A DNA stretch of 64,000 bases from Scalesia atractyloides (taxonomy: Eukaryota > Streptophyta > Magnoliopsida > Asterales > Asteraceae), in contig CAMTDV010000023.1 of the NCBI GenBank assembly GCA_947069175.1, positions 91,200,240 to 91,264,239 of the forward strand, written 5' to 3'. Below the pieces are notes generated by a model. The model was not told where the DNA came from. It made no database searches and saw only the letters and a list, made by a program, of their open reading frames with translations. This document shows, piece after piece, positions 1 to 11,936 of the stretch (the first letter of the stretch is position 1; the number at the start of each line of letters is the position of its first letter). A program made the position numbers and the translations under genes.

Positions 1-260
1 CTAGTTAAAAATAATACATTTTAGAATTAACCGACTTTAGTTGAATCGACCCAAAACTGACGGCTAACTACCTAATGCTTAATCGACCATAGGATATAGT
101 TATAGTTAAGTAGTCTTTCATCACTGAAACTTGATTAATAGTTATGCTTAAGCCTCTATATCCAAACCGAACTGACTTTGCACACCACTAAGTCATATTT
201 AAACAAAAGTCATTTAGATATAGAACCTACAATTGTGAAAATCACGTGTACGAATTGAGG

Positions 261-658
261 TCATTAAAGCAACAAGCTACAATCTCTCGGTCTAGCGTCG
301 AGGCAGAATACCGAGGTGTCGTTAACACGGTTGCTGAAACTAGTTTGTTCTGGAATGTGTCATTTAATTAGTTACATATTTTTATAACCGGAGCCACGGT
401 GAGCAACTCTGTTAATACCCCGACAGTCTATCATTCCCAACATGCTTCAACGCCATCGAACTAAACATGTGGAAATTAATATTCATTGTCGTTTGAGATA
501 AAGTCTGTGAGGGTTGTGTTCGTAATCTACATGTCCTTGCAGATTATCAGTATGCTATTGACATTTTCACCAGGGACTACCACGATATTTAATTGAGAGA
601 TTTTGATGCAGTCTGAGCATTCATCTTGCTATAGCTCAGACTACTATGGGAACTAGTG
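261..658 (+). pseudogene. Copia polyprotein tail (RNase H), degenerate
   Basis: Frame +3 from 261 reads the conserved Copia RNase H end, including ISRSSVEAEYRGV and an NTVAET-like stretch, up to a stop near 371. Further conserved pieces follow in shifted frames: RHRTKHVEINIH near 450-485 and a DIFTRDYH piece (family form DIFTKGLP) near 555-590. This is the C-terminal part of an old Ty1/Copia pol, whose RNase H removes RNA from the RNA-DNA hybrid during reverse transcription. No RT, integrase or gag belongs to it in the window, so the rest lies to the left or is lost. Frameshifts and stops make it non-functional. Confidence 0.85.
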
Positions 659-722
659 TGTTAACAAAATATATTGTATTAGTGATTGTATTTATTAATT
701 GTATATATTCCGAAAATAATGG
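659..722 (+). repeat. Start of a Copia 3' LTR, remnant
   Basis: Directly after the RNase H relic comes a purine-rich stretch (ctatgggaactagtg) and then TGTTAACAAAATATATTG with a TATA-rich follow-on, the expected order polypurine tract then TG of an LTR. Similarity to a typical LTR fades by about 722, and no matching 5' LTR is present. The position and the TG start are seen; the LTR identity is inferred. Confidence 0.5.
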
Positions 723-1040
723 AACTAGTGGGATTCTCTTGCATTTGGTGCGGGCTTTCGGTCATTATCGGTCCGGTTTGTTACAATACTCATACGATAT
801 CAGCATCACTCTCGGCATAGCAATCGACATGTGTTTTACATCGATTAAAAACCTTAAAAATGAGTAACGGTACGTTACGATACCAATATCGTACCGGCAT
901 CATACTGACACTCTCAATATAGCTTATGATACTAAAAAAAATACTTTATTGTGATTACAACTCCATGTTCTAACAAATTTTATAGCTCCACATAGAAAAA
1001 CTACAAAAAAAAAACCAATAAAACAATCAATTATATTTGA
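723..1040. other. No gene seen
   Basis: AT-rich sequence with short runs such as ggtacgttacgataccaat. It matches no coding family I recognise; small ORFs here look like chance. Confidence 0.5.
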
Positions 1041-1044
1041 TATC

Positions 1045-1690
1045 TTCGAATAAAACTTTTTTCACCGTACATAATAATAAGCATATGTCGACAGTATATT
1101 ATTCGGAATTTTATAAAACGTTATATTATATTAATAAAAAAAGGAAAAGGTAATAGACTTCATTTTATAAACAAAAAATTAAAGAGATGTTATAGGGTAC
1201 GGGCTTCAAACGATGTTGGTAATTCTAAAAAAAGAAAACAAGTAAAAGTTATAATAAAAAATCATATACGTTTAAGGTTAAAAGTCAATATAAAGTTATG
1301 TTAAAGTTAAACAAATAAGGTAAGAATAAAAATATGTTTAAGAAAATCATAAAAACGAATACGGTACCGGTACCAAAGTTTGTGACGATAAAATATGACG
1401 ATATTTGACACGTTCGAGTAGGACTTTTATCGAATCGTAGATAATAATAAGCACATGACAACGGTATATTCGAATTTTATAAAACCTATATTATATTAAA
1501 AAAAATAAAGAGTAATAGAGGTCATTTTATAAACAAAAACTAAATTGATTTTATACAGTACAGTAACAATGATTTTCCAGACGGGGTGTTAGTAATATTA
1601 AGAAAGAAAACAATTAATGGCTAAAATCAAAATATGTTTAAAGTTAAAAGTAAATATAAAAATTTGTTAAAAGTAAATAATACGTGATCT
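1045..1690. repeat. Pair of diverged direct repeats in AT-rich DNA
   Basis: Two roughly 270-bp blocks (about 1045-1310 and 1415-1690) share the same ordered landmarks: ATAATAATAAGCA, a TATATTATTCGGAATTTTATAAAA-like segment, TTCATTTTATAAACAAAA, and a run ending GTTTAAAGTTAAAAGTAAATAT. A third partial copy of the last segment lies at about 3162-3215. No ORF of note. Possibly a decayed tandem repeat or part of a non-autonomous element. Confidence 0.6.
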
Positions 1691-1699
1691 ATTATAATA

Positions 1700-3112
1700 T
1701 TAGAAAAAATATTAAAAAGTATATATTATTATAAAAAAAAGTAAATTGCAACTTGCGTCTGTGTGCCTTGAAGAATCTACACATTTAGCTCCTAACTTTT
1801 ATTTTTGGTCTTCCAAGCCCATGTGGTTGCTGATTCCGGCCATCTGAGCCCATATATGAACATTCTTACTTGTCAAATGTATAAAATGCCCTTGAGGGAC
1901 TAAATTTGTAAATTTGAAACTGCTTCTTCCTTATATCTTTGCATCCGTCTTCATACTCCCCCCCCCCCCCAAATCGATCGTCAAATATTTCCCAAATTTG
2001 AAATGTCTGAACACCACTATCTTAATCATAATTTAGTTGAGCATTTCATCAAACAACTTGTGCACGTAAACAACTGTCACGTAAAAACAAATTTCTTTCT
2101 TCCACCCCACAACTCAAATCCTTTTGTCACCCTCATGAGATTACACATCACAACATCTAAATTAAACCTTCTACATCTAGTACCTACAAAGTTAAAAGAT
2201 TTATGTTTTTAGTTTCCAATGGGAGAATCTAAAGAACCCCAAAACAATAACCAATTGGTGTACTGTTGACCCAAAGCTATGAGCATGTTGACCAAGCTAA
2301 TAGCTATGAGCATTTGAAAATAGGCACTTGCTCCAACTTTCACTGTTTAATATCCTCATCATCATCATCATCTTTCTCATTGCCACCATTGTATTCCCCT
2401 TTGGTTAGTAATCAAAACGGATTTGTATTATATCTCTTCGTTCTTGATGAATCATCAATGTAACATTTGATGTTCTTGAATGGTTTTAATAGGGTTGTCT
2501 AGGACAGCTCACAGCTAGAATAAATTCACAAAAAAGTTGGTGATTAAAATGTTGAACACTAAAAAAGATATCTAGGATCTTGTGCATGATATTACATTGT
2601 AACGTTTCTCTAGTGATCTTTAGGATCAATTTTCTGCCATTATCATGGATGTTCGGGACAACAAGAAAACTTGATTAGACGTCAATAAAGAGAGTAAAAC
2701 AACAACAAAGTGGTCAGTAGCTTTCATACTTGATCCGGTGTATTTAATGAGGGATGCTAGTGGTAAATACATCCTGTCGTTTAATTGTTTAACTTCTGAA
2801 CAACATAATGATGTAGGTGATGAAGATAAATGTTTGTGGTGGTTAAAGATGATAATCATAATAATAGTGATAATAGTGAAAGACCATAATACCTATCAAT
2901 CAAGTTAACAAGACGAACTTACCCTTGTCAACTCACGATTAACAAACTGAATCTATGACCAAGGACTCAGATAGCAAGAATTTGCAACCATGAGGACTCA
3001 AAAGATCAAGAAATAGTTAGGAGGTCAAGTGTATAGATTGGTGTAAAACACATGGACGCAAGTTGCAGTTTACTCTTATAAAATGAAACTACTATTCATC
3101 ACCACTCACAAA
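1700..3112. other. No gene recognised; simple-sequence tracts
   Basis: There is a 13-base C run at 1958-1970 and an ATC microsatellite at about 2354-2373. Short ORFs have no recognisable domains and low-complexity content. Nothing else can be supported. Confidence 0.5.
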
Positions 3113-3113
3113 T

Positions 3114-3167
3114 TACACACACACATATGTATATATATATATATATATAATATATATGTATGTATGT
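3114..3167. repeat. CA/TA microsatellite
   Basis: ACACACAC runs into an (AT)n tract and then TATGTATGTATG. Confidence 0.9.
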
Positions 3168-3492
3168 TTAAAGTTAAAATTAAATATAAAAAATTTATTA
3201 AGTTAAAAGTAAGTAAACGTTAGTTTAAGTCCCTATAGTTTAACCCAACTGACACATTGAGTTCCTATTTCTAAAATTCGTCAGTTTAAGTCCCCCACAT
3301 TTCCAATTTACATAAATGTACCCCCCACACAGCTTAATGACATCACTATTCTTTTAATTTGAGGGTGAAATAACTAATTTACCATTTCATTTCACAACCC
3401 TATGATATCTACTAAGTGACACTTTAAGTCCATGTGTTCTTGTAATATTTCCCCCCAAATTTTTTTAACCAACTATATTTCCCTCTAAATAA
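3168..3492. other. Noncoding; repeated agtttaagtccc phrases
   Basis: The phrase 'tttaagtccc' recurs at about 3226 and 3288, and 'tttaagtcc' at about 3423. Such phrases are common in ends of non-autonomous plant elements, but no inverted partner was found here. No gene. Confidence 0.35.
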
Positions 3493-3564
3493 CCCATTAC
3501 ACAATTACAAATGTGTGTTGACCTTGCAATGGCTCATTACACAATTACAAATGTGTGTTGACCC
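3493..3564. repeat. 29-bp direct repeat
   Basis: The segment CATTACACAATTACAAATG plus TGTGTTGACC occurs twice, about 41 bp apart (from about 3494 and 3535). Confidence 0.8.
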
Positions 3565-3899
3565 TTCATATTACGCTTTTTTTCCAAAAGTCTTGAAACG
3601 GTCAACTGCTCAAAAGCTCATGTGATGTTAAAGATTTGGGTTCCTCATCGTGAAAGGGACCCTCAAGCGAGTTCTCATAGATTCCACAAGTTCAAGAGGA
3701 GCGATTGTAAAATTTTGTGGGGTGCCCTCAAGATTTACACGCTGCTTGACGGATTACTTTTTTTAGGTGCAATTGTTTTGTTAGAGTCATACTATTTTAC
3801 GCAATATTTGGGTTGTTAACATTTTTTATTTGTGTGTAAATTGTTGTATATACATCATCGTACTCTACGCGTTGGAGCATTAGAATGACCTAAATTTTC

Positions 3900-4196
3900 A
3901 TTGAAAATGAATCTGGCAAATAGTTTTATAAGCTTCGAATTTGTGAGATAAGCTCTCAAGCTTCTTTTTTTTATAAAGTATAGTAAATAAGGTTTAATTA
4001 TGTTGTTAATACGAACCGTACACAATGACAATCCAAGTGATAAAAACAAATCAACATACAAAACTGTCATCATCTCTACTAGATTCGAAGAATTCGCATG
4101 CTCACGGACACGTTCTTGAGGTATGCCATTCTAAAATTAAAAATCTAAAATGAATCTGGCAAATAGTTGTATAAGTTTCGAATTTATAGATAGGCT
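3900..4196. repeat. Direct repeat of about 50 bp
   Basis: The block beginning AATGAATCTGGCAAATAGTT and ending with a TTTCGAATTT-like run occurs at about 3906-3955 and again at about 4149-4196, with a few substitutions. The intervening DNA has no recognised gene. Confidence 0.7.
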
Positions 4197-4299
4197 GACA
4201 ACATATGAAGGAAGCTGGTGAATCTTCTTCTAATAAAAGGCATCTCATTGTTGTTGCTACTTCTTCTTCTCATGAAGAGCGTTGTGCTCCTTCTCATGA

Positions 4300-4560
4300 A
4301 ATATTCAGGGTTGCCATGAACTCTACAAATAATCAGCGCCTCTTGATAATGCTTATACATGTAACATGGTCCACCAACGATAGGCGACGACAGAAATGTG
4401 CGCTTACCAACCTCGCGACCGTCAATGTTACCACGCTGTATAGAATCATGTATGCCTTGCAATAACTTAGAATGGAAAACATTCTGGTTCTACCTCACAT
4501 GGTCTAGTTGACTTTCCTTTATGTGCACATACGCGTCTACTATATACTGCTGGAAGAGGA
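4300..4560 (-). pseudogene. Helitron Rep/helicase fragment (helicase-like N domain)
   Basis: On the minus strand from about 4558 the frame reads LFQQYIVDAYVHIKES, a stop, then LLQGIHDSIQRG, EVGKRTFL, GGPCYMYKHYQEALIICR and VHGNPEYF. This is the order of the helicase-like N-terminal region of plant Helitron Rep/helicase proteins (family forms RLFQQYIVDAY, GDTDGxxVGKRIxLPxSFxGGPRYM, DAMAICRxxGxPDLFxTFTCN). After VHGNPEYF the reading changes to low-complexity sequence and the fragment ends. It contains an in-frame stop and none of the HUH nickase or SF1 helicase motifs. It would have nicked and unwound DNA for rolling-circle transposition, and is now a relic. Confidence 0.8.
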
Positions 4561-4699
4561 GACTTCCCTATAAAAGTAGTGTATAAATATTATCATTTAA
4601 TAAATAGCTATAGTACTTATTCACAGTCAATTTTTGACGTGAACCATCTTGCGTACGAAGCAGCAAGCCAAGAGACCAACCTCTATCACCAAAAGGTAT

Positions 4700-4890
4700 A
4701 AGCAGCGGACATTGCAAAACCGTGTGAAATTAATGAGTTAGTCAAGCTTTTAATTTCTCTTTTAGATCTTGAGATTGTTAGGCTTTTAATTTCCCTATTA
4801 GATGAAATTAATGAGTTAGTCAAGCTTTTCCAAACCGCTAGAGATCTTTGTCAATCGATGGAGGTGCCTGAATTTGCTATTTGTGTACAT
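4700..4890 (+). pseudogene. Helitron protein N-terminal fragment with internal duplication
   Basis: The plus strand reads EINELVKLLISLLDLEIVRLL and, after a second EINELVKL, continues KLFQTARDLCQSMEVPEFAI. Plant Helitron proteins have an equivalent stretch (family style: IVxGLIxxLDxxNELVxLFxTARD) upstream of the helicase-like domain. Here the EINELVKL-coding segment occurs twice (about 4728 and 4803), an internal duplication of about 75 bp. The piece is in the opposite orientation to the neighbouring Helitron fragment, so the two cannot belong to one collinear gene. The frame after about 4890 is no longer recognisable. Confidence 0.65.
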
Positions 4891-6590
4891 TGTAACGTTA
4901 AGTTAGTTATGATAGGCCGACTGTTGGTGTGTCATTTATTGCAACATATTATTCTTGCACTTCATGTAAGTTTTATTGGACTTATGTTTTTTTTATTTAT
5001 ACCTCAAATATTATATGTCATCTTTTTATATACTCTATTTCAGGAAGAAATCGAAGAGGTTGACCGTGAAAATCGTTTTCATAGCCAGCAGGCATTTATT
5101 TTCATGTTCACATCATATGTTACAAGATGAACACCATGTGTAATGGGTTAAAATGATTTGGGCGGGTTGATCCACATGACTTTAGTAACAATATTGATGA
5201 CTTTTTCATGAAGTACTAATTTATTTGGAAACGGAAATCCAAAGGGGAAAAAGGATACAACGACATCCTTACTTAACCGATCAATACTTTATGAAAACAA
5301 GGCGCACATTGTTCAGGCTGGTGCCGGAAGGTACCTGGTGGAATTTATGGATCCAACAGTTAGGATGGTTGACATAACTTTTATACTTCATGTAAAGGTT
5401 CAACTTTAGAATTTTTTAAATTTCAAACATGTCAATCTATTTACAACCCTTTTAGATTAATGGATTACGTGGGTCATGTCCGGGTACGTGGGTGTATTTA
5501 TTTTATATATATACTTATGATGAATATGTACATTTAGTATGTCAATTTGATTGTATGATATATATATATATATATATGGGAGAGTTATCTTGAGAACACC
5601 TAATTTTGTGAGAACATTAGAAACAATTTTCATCCATAGATCATTCTAAATTAAGGACTAAGATTAGATGGGTTTCAATGAGAAGAAAAGCTAAATTAAA
5701 ACATAGGGAGGGCATTATTGTCCAAACATTAAAATACAAGACCCCCAAAAATCCCATAACAAACACACAGAGGCACACACACCGCGATTTCACTATGCCA
5801 AAAACCTTCAATCCAAAACCCTCAACTCGATCTATCAACTCTGCAACTACCTATAACGCATTTTCCGGTACGTTCTTGTCGATCTATCAACTACGCAACT
5901 CCAATTCACGGGTAACTTTCTCTCACGTCGTCATTTGATTCTGTAATTTTGATTTGATATGAATATTTTAGCTTCGTTGTTTTGTTAGGGTTCGATTAGT
6001 ACGCTAGACTTGATTATCGACGATATAGTTCAGAAATAGCAATTTGTATTAAACATAACTTCAGATGCAATTTTGGATGTTTTAGATAATATTTGCGCTC
6101 AGTTGTTTTGTTTAGGGTTTGATGAAAGTTGATTTAGTATTTATCACTTGTGGATTCGTTTGAGAGAGAGTTTGAGGGTGATTTAGGAGGAAGAGGGTAA
6201 ATGACCAGTTACACAAAAATATCATTCCACTTTCTACTTTACTACATGAAATTGTTACAAGCAAATATAGGAAAACTGTAGTTGTATTGCTCACTAAGGT
6301 TCAAACATAAATGTTGGGTGAACACGACTGTATACACCATCTGCGAACCTTTTTGTATAATAAGTTAATCTTTCCTCCTTGCAGAGTTGTATTATTGTTT
6401 AAATGTGATCGTGTTACTCTCTTGCTGAGTTTAGTCTTTATATTTACTGATGACTTCACTGAAATAGGTTGCTTAAGTAAAATATAGTCCAAAGGAAAAA
6501 TGAAAAGTAAGCATCCAGAAAACTATTCTGAGATTTATAAAGATTTATTGTAAACTTACTTAATGATATATTAATAAACTATATTTCCAG
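4891..6590. other. No gene recognised; AT microsatellite and possible element end
   Basis: A readable but unrecognised stretch at about 5278-5400 might be more Helitron cargo. An (AT)n tract at about 5558-5577 is followed directly by GGGAGAGTTATCTTGAGAAC, which looks like the terminus of a non-autonomous element; I could not find its partner. ORFs between 5640 and 6490 show no domain. Confidence 0.35.
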
Positions 6591-6593
6591 AAC

Positions 6594-9500
6594 GTAAAAG
6601 TCCAAGAATTCTACGGATTAAAGCCAAAAAAATTTTCGAACACAATATCAAATCCTGATATACTTGATACTAACAGTTCTAAGAACAATGATGAAACAAG
6701 CAAGTCAAAAATTATTTTAAATCAAATAACTGCTTGAATAACAAATTGAAAGCAAACAATAAATTCTGTTGACATTTGGTTACAGGATCTAAAATGGCAC
6801 TGAATGTTATATAACATAATACACTTTCAGAAATGGATGCTACAGTTGAACAACAATTAGGTATGACAAATGCATTTTCATAGATCATTAAACAAATAAC
6901 ACAAAGTTGTGGTTAAATTCTTTGATTTCAACAAAAAGATCAAGGAATTTAAAGGTGGTTTTAAGAAGACATAGGGATGAGATTATGAAAGTACTAAGTG
7001 ATGGTTTCTAATAATAGTTAATATTGAATTTGTTTACACATGTGTAAATAAGCTATTTACACATGTGTAAATAAGCTTTTTACACATGTGTAAGTAAGTT
7101 GTTTATACGTTCTTTAACTGCTTTTAATTGTTTTAACAGAAGCAAAAAAGGAAAAAAAAATGATGAAAATGGTTCCTGAAAAACAGCCAAATAAACTCCA
7201 TGTTGCCGGAGGTATGCAATATAAAAATAATATGTTTACATATGTGTAAGTAATAAGTTTACACATGTGTAAATCATCTTTGTTAGCATTTAATTTGACT
7301 GATTAATAAATTTACACATGTGTAAACAAGATGTTTATGTTTACACATGTGTAAGTAATCTGTTTACGAATATGTAAATCATCTTGGTTAACATTGAATT
7401 TGAGTGATCAAATCAATTCACACATCTGTAAATAAGATGTTTACACATTTGTAAGTAAGTTGTTTTACACATGTGTAAATCATCTCTGTTAGTAATGAAT
7501 TTGAATGATCAATCAATTTACACATGTGTAAATCATCTTCGTTAGCATTGAATTTGAATGATTAATAAATTTACACATGTGTAAATAAGATGTTTACAAA
7601 TGTGTAAGTAATTTGTTTATGAATATGTAAATCATCTTGGTTAGCATTGAATTTAAGTGGTTTAAATTCAGTTTACACATGTGTAAATAAGATGTCACAT
7701 GTGTAAGTAATCTGATTACACATGTGTAAATCATCTTGGTTAGCATTGAATTTGAGTGATTAATGATTTTACACATGTGTAAATAGTTTTGCATATAATT
7801 TGAAGCAGGAAGCAAAAGAGAAAAAGAAAGTAGCTCAAACGAAAAAGGTAACCAATAAAAAAAAATCAAAACAAGGATGAAGCAGCTGGTATGAAGAAAC
7901 GTAAGACGAAAAAAACTGCTAAATCAACCAAAAGAAAAACGAAAAAAAATGTCAGGGCCCTCTGTTTTTCAGCATATGAACAAGATCCTCTCAAGAAAGA
8001 TGTACGAATGTATACAAGCTTTGACTGACAAACAAAGAAAGATAGTCCAGAAAATGGGATTTGGAAAAAATCTGTCATTAAAGATTGATACACTCCCAGG
8101 AAAGTTAGCATACTTTGTGGTTGACCATTTTGATCCCAGCAAAATGGAAATAAGATTTGGAATGATTGATATCAAGGTAGATGAAGAAGTGATAAACCAA
8201 TTGCTAGGTATTCCAAATAGTGGTTTTGATTTGTCAACCCTTAAGCCACCCAAAGAGTACACAGCACTTGGAAAAGCTTACAAGAAAAGGCATAATGACA
8301 AGTTGACAATTAAAGCAAAAGATATTGTAGAAAATATAGCTTTTGGAGATGATAATGAGGGTTTGATGTTTAAGCTTGATTTCATTGTCTTGTTTGTTAA
8401 CACAATGGTCGAATGTCATTATAATGGATTATGCAAAGTTGGAATCATTAACTTACTGAATGAAGAAATTGACTACTCAAAGATAGATTGGTGTAAATAT
8501 GTTGTTCACCTTATTAAAAGATGTAAAGAAGGGTGGGTACAAAGGGACATTTCTTGCTACTCTCGTGGTGCACTAACTATTTTAGTGGTATAACTTCATT
8601 CTTATATATTTTATATTTAACATTGTACTCTGATAAAAGCAATAATGAGTACTTGAAAACTTTTTTGCAGCTCTTATATGTAGATAGTGTGACATGTAAA
8701 GGACTTAATGAATAGCGAACAATTTCACCGCTAGAATACTGGACAACACAAAGACTACAACTGAGAGAAGACATGGAGATTGAACAAGGGGGATTCAGAA
8801 GGGGAGATTCAGAGGGTTATTTATTGAAGAAGGAAGTTCTGATACCAAGACAAGTCAAGAAACTAACTCAGAGAAAACACAAACAGAAGAAAGTGAAGAA
8901 AGTGGACCAGGCATGACAGATTCAAACAGCTTGGAGGTAAGTAACACAACTAAATGATAAATGAAATGTAGATGTTAGAAGCTTGTAAGTAAGCTGGTTT
9001 ACATATAAGTCTTTAAAATAGAAACTTACACAAGTGTAAAACAGAAACATATTTGTAAAACAGACTTTCAACTGAGAATTTACACATGCGTAAGTCATAG
9101 TTATTTTTCTTTTTCTTTTTATTTATTATTTATACACTTTCAACTGAGAATTTACACATATGTAAAACAGAAATTTACACATGTGTAGAACAAATGGCTT
9201 GAATATTTTTTGCATTTATCACGTTGACCAGACACATTTAAGAGACGTTGGTACAGATTACTACTGGAATGAAACATACAAGATCAATTTTGAGAAGGCA
9301 GTAGAAAAAGTTTGTGCAAACTTCCCAGAAAGGGAGGAAGTAAATTTTTTGTTGAAAGTTACAAGGAAAAGCTCAAAAAGCTTTTCAATCAAAAAGAAGA
9401 TGAAACAACACCGCTAACACAACCAATAACACCCACAAACGATCAAACTCTTGAACTAACTGTACCAATAGAAACTGAATCTCAAACACTACACAAAAGG

Positions 9501-11090
9501 TTCATATTGATGGAACAAAATATAAATCCAACTCAAATCAAATACTTTCGAGTCAACCAAGTTTCAGATTAGCAATAAGCCTTATAGAAGTTCCGTATCA
9601 AGAAAATGCAGATGCTGAGAAGCAAAATGCAGAAGATGTAACTGAAAGACCGCATAGAACCAAACATCCAACGTATCCATCAAAATCTCCGTTTTTGGTA
9701 AGAGTAGTTGATATTTACAAACTGTTAACCAAAGAAGAATTGAAGATCTAGGATTATTTGGTGGAACATTCAGAAAAAAAAAAAAGATGCAATGTGTCAG
9801 GAAGCAAAGGAAATTGAAACTGATATCGGGTATGCCATAATCTATTTTAATAAATTTTGATTATTTGAATATGTTAGTATGTTAGTAATTATATTTAAGC
9901 TATATGAATACTTTCTTGATTGATATGTTATGACAGGGATGATGTGTTCGAGAGTGTTTTTGGAAATGTTACAAAAAAAGTTTTTGCTAAAATCTTTAGA
10001 ACCAGGTCAGAGATTGCTAAGCAATGTTATAGACTGCTGGACTGCAGTTTTGAATCATGATGAAGAATTTCCAAACCCAGGTTCAGATAAGAGACTTTTT
10101 GTGATACAAGTTAAAAAGTTTTACACGTTTTGTATAACATTAGCTTAAACCAATAAAATGATTTAAAATAATAATACTTTTGTCGACACAGAGTATAGGT
10201 ATTCTGGAACATGAAAAAATGGATGAAGCTAGACGATTAGATGTGATTGAATCAAGCATTAAGAACTTGTTAAAAGGATCAGAAGATGGACCTGATTTAA
10301 AAAAAATTTAGAGTGGTGTTGATTCCGAGGTGAGAATAACCACTACTAACTTGTGTGTTTCGATTTAAGAAATTCAACGATTGAAGTAATTGACAACATT
10401 GCCACAAGCAAAAGCTTTGTTGGTCTACAAGATAATGATGAATACCATAAAAAAGATACCATACTGAAAGTGGTAAGACTTATTTACATCTTAAAATAGT
10501 ATGTAGACTGAGAATTTACACATGTGTAAAACATAATTTACACATGTGTAAAACATAATTTTTGAATTTACACATGTGTATAAATAACTAAAAATGACAA
10601 TTTTATCCTGTTCGCCTAAAATGGGTTGATGGTTCCTATTAGATTATATGTCATCTTTGACGAGTCAAATGAGAAATGGATATCAACAGTAGAAACTATA
10701 TTCAAATGGTTACAACACGTTCAAATCGATTTAAATTGTATAAATAAAAAAACTTACAAATTATCATTGTTGAAACAGAAACACATGTTTGTAGCCTATT
10801 TGAAAGCAGCGGGTCATCCAAAATTGAAAGAAATGAAATCAGTGAAACCTCGAAAACTCGAAAACTGAAGCTGACTTACGCAACAAAGAAAAATGAAATT
10901 GATTGTGGAGTATTTGTCATGAGACATATGCAAGCTTACAAGGAAAGTGGTGTAAAGAAATGAGAATGTGGTTTCAAAACAAAGAAAAGCAACAAATAAG
11001 ATGCTCAAATTAGCTTTCTTAGACAAAAATACGCTGCAAAATTTTGCTTTCAAAAGCAAATCTTCACAGAGAATTTGTGATCCAGAAAAC
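6594..11090 (+). pseudogene. MULE-borne ULP1-like (C48) cysteine protease gene, broken
   Basis: The best exon is 7949-8585, an open frame with SVFQHMNKILSRKMYECI, LTDKQRKIVQKMGFG, INQLLGIPNSGFDLS, FKLDFIVLFVNTMVE and YSRGALTILV. It is the upstream domain typical of plant MULE ULP1-like proteins. A GT-AG gap (about 8589-8670) leads to LLYVDSVTCKGLNE, a TAG, then SPLEYWTTQRLQLREDMEIE. Later exons give NVIDCWTAVLNHDEEF (near 10028), STIEVIDNIATSKSFVG (near 10380, with the likely catalytic Asp) and NEIDCGVFVMRHMQAY (near 10892, with the catalytic Cys in DCGVF). The last conserved bit, ANLHREFVIQK, is near 11062. Lysine-rich 5' exons appear at about 6594-6720, 6831-6866, 7139-7210 and 7810-7848. 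Internal stops and frame changes make it a pseudogene. The family cleaves SUMO or related conjugates; its role in the transposon is unknown. Confidence 0.8.
7030..7790. repeat. Array of TTTACACATGTGTAAA palindromes in ~100-bp higher-order units
   Basis: About twenty exact or near copies of the 16-bp palindrome TTTACACATGTGTAAA occur here. They are followed alternately by TAAG, TCATC, GTAATC or AAGATG. Superimposed is a longer unit marked by 'ggttagcattgaatttgag', at about 7281, 7385, 7487, 7540, 7638 and 7737, giving a period near 100 bp with one short unit. Much of the array lies in the presumed intron of the ULP1-like gene between about 7211 and 7809. Isolated copies lie at 9.05-9.19, 10.51-10.58, 11.86, 17.00 and 18.14 kb. 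The core CACATGTG is an E-box palindrome. Confidence 0.95.
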
Positions 11091-11104
11091 TAGTTGATAA
11101 TTTG

Positions 11105-11340
11105 AAACATTTCTTTTTTAGGTTATCAGTCATACCAAACAAGTTTCTTTGGATATGTTGGTTCGGAATTTCTGAAACTTTTGTAATTTTGATCATATAG
11201 GATGTTGAATGTTCGTAAGGTTATCGTTTTTAGGTTATCGGTCATACCAAAGAAATTTGTTTTGCTATCTTGTTTGCAATTTTTGAAACTTTTGTTATTC
11301 TGATAAAAAGGATGTTAAGACAGTTCGTAAGCTTATCTTT
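11105..11340. repeat. Tandem duplication of ~110 bp
   Basis: The block 'ttaggttatcagtcataccaaa...ttctgaaacttttgtaattttgat...gttcgtaaggttatc' (about 11119-11225) is repeated next door (about 11228-11336) with scattered changes. It lies just beyond the end of the ULP1-like gene, so it may be a duplicated 3' flank. Confidence 0.75.
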
Positions 11341-11936
11341 ATTGTTATTTGTTTTAATTTGTATGTATGTTTGTTAATGTGTTGTTACTTTGATTGACAT
11401 TAGCTATGATCAGTGACGGTCTGATACGTTTTGATCCTAAAAGACGATGCAAAATGCCCATAGTGATTTTTTGATCCTAAAAGCCGATATGTAATGCCCG
11501 CAATGCATCACAAAATGCATGGCGTTTGCTATTAAATAATACTAAGCCTTATTTGTGTTGTAGGAACTTACCACTTTATATTGTTGTTAATTGCAACTTG
11601 TGCAAACTATTGGAATCAATGTACAATGACAAAAACAACTCCAATGAGACACGGTTTATATAATATAATCATTATAGGATCGTTCAAAACTCTACTACTA
11701 TACAACGATCACATCCATTCAAAAAAGAATCTACCGCAATAATAACCATTCAAGACTGCCATTAACAACTTCACAAGTATGGTGTGTAAAACAAAAACTG
11801 TGTAAAACATATGTAAACCTGTTAATGTATGAAAATCATAAAAAAAAGACTAACTGAACACTTACACATGTGTATATAAAACACTCAAATAATAAAACTA
11901 TAAAATCGAGCATCAAAACTAAAAAAAATAAAAACT
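11341..11936. other. Spacer between convergent MULE genes
   Basis: No ORF of interest. A short tandem repeat, 'ttttgatcctaaaag(a/c)cgat...aatgccc', occurs at about 11430 and 11468. Copies of the MULE palindrome or its half-site are at 11785-11815 and 11862-11875. This is the 3'-3' spacer of the two genes. Confidence 0.5.

Noticed and set aside
7030..7790. CRISPR-like array
   Set aside because: The repeated unit is a palindrome at irregular spacing with repeated, not unique, spacers, in a eukaryotic genome without cas genes.
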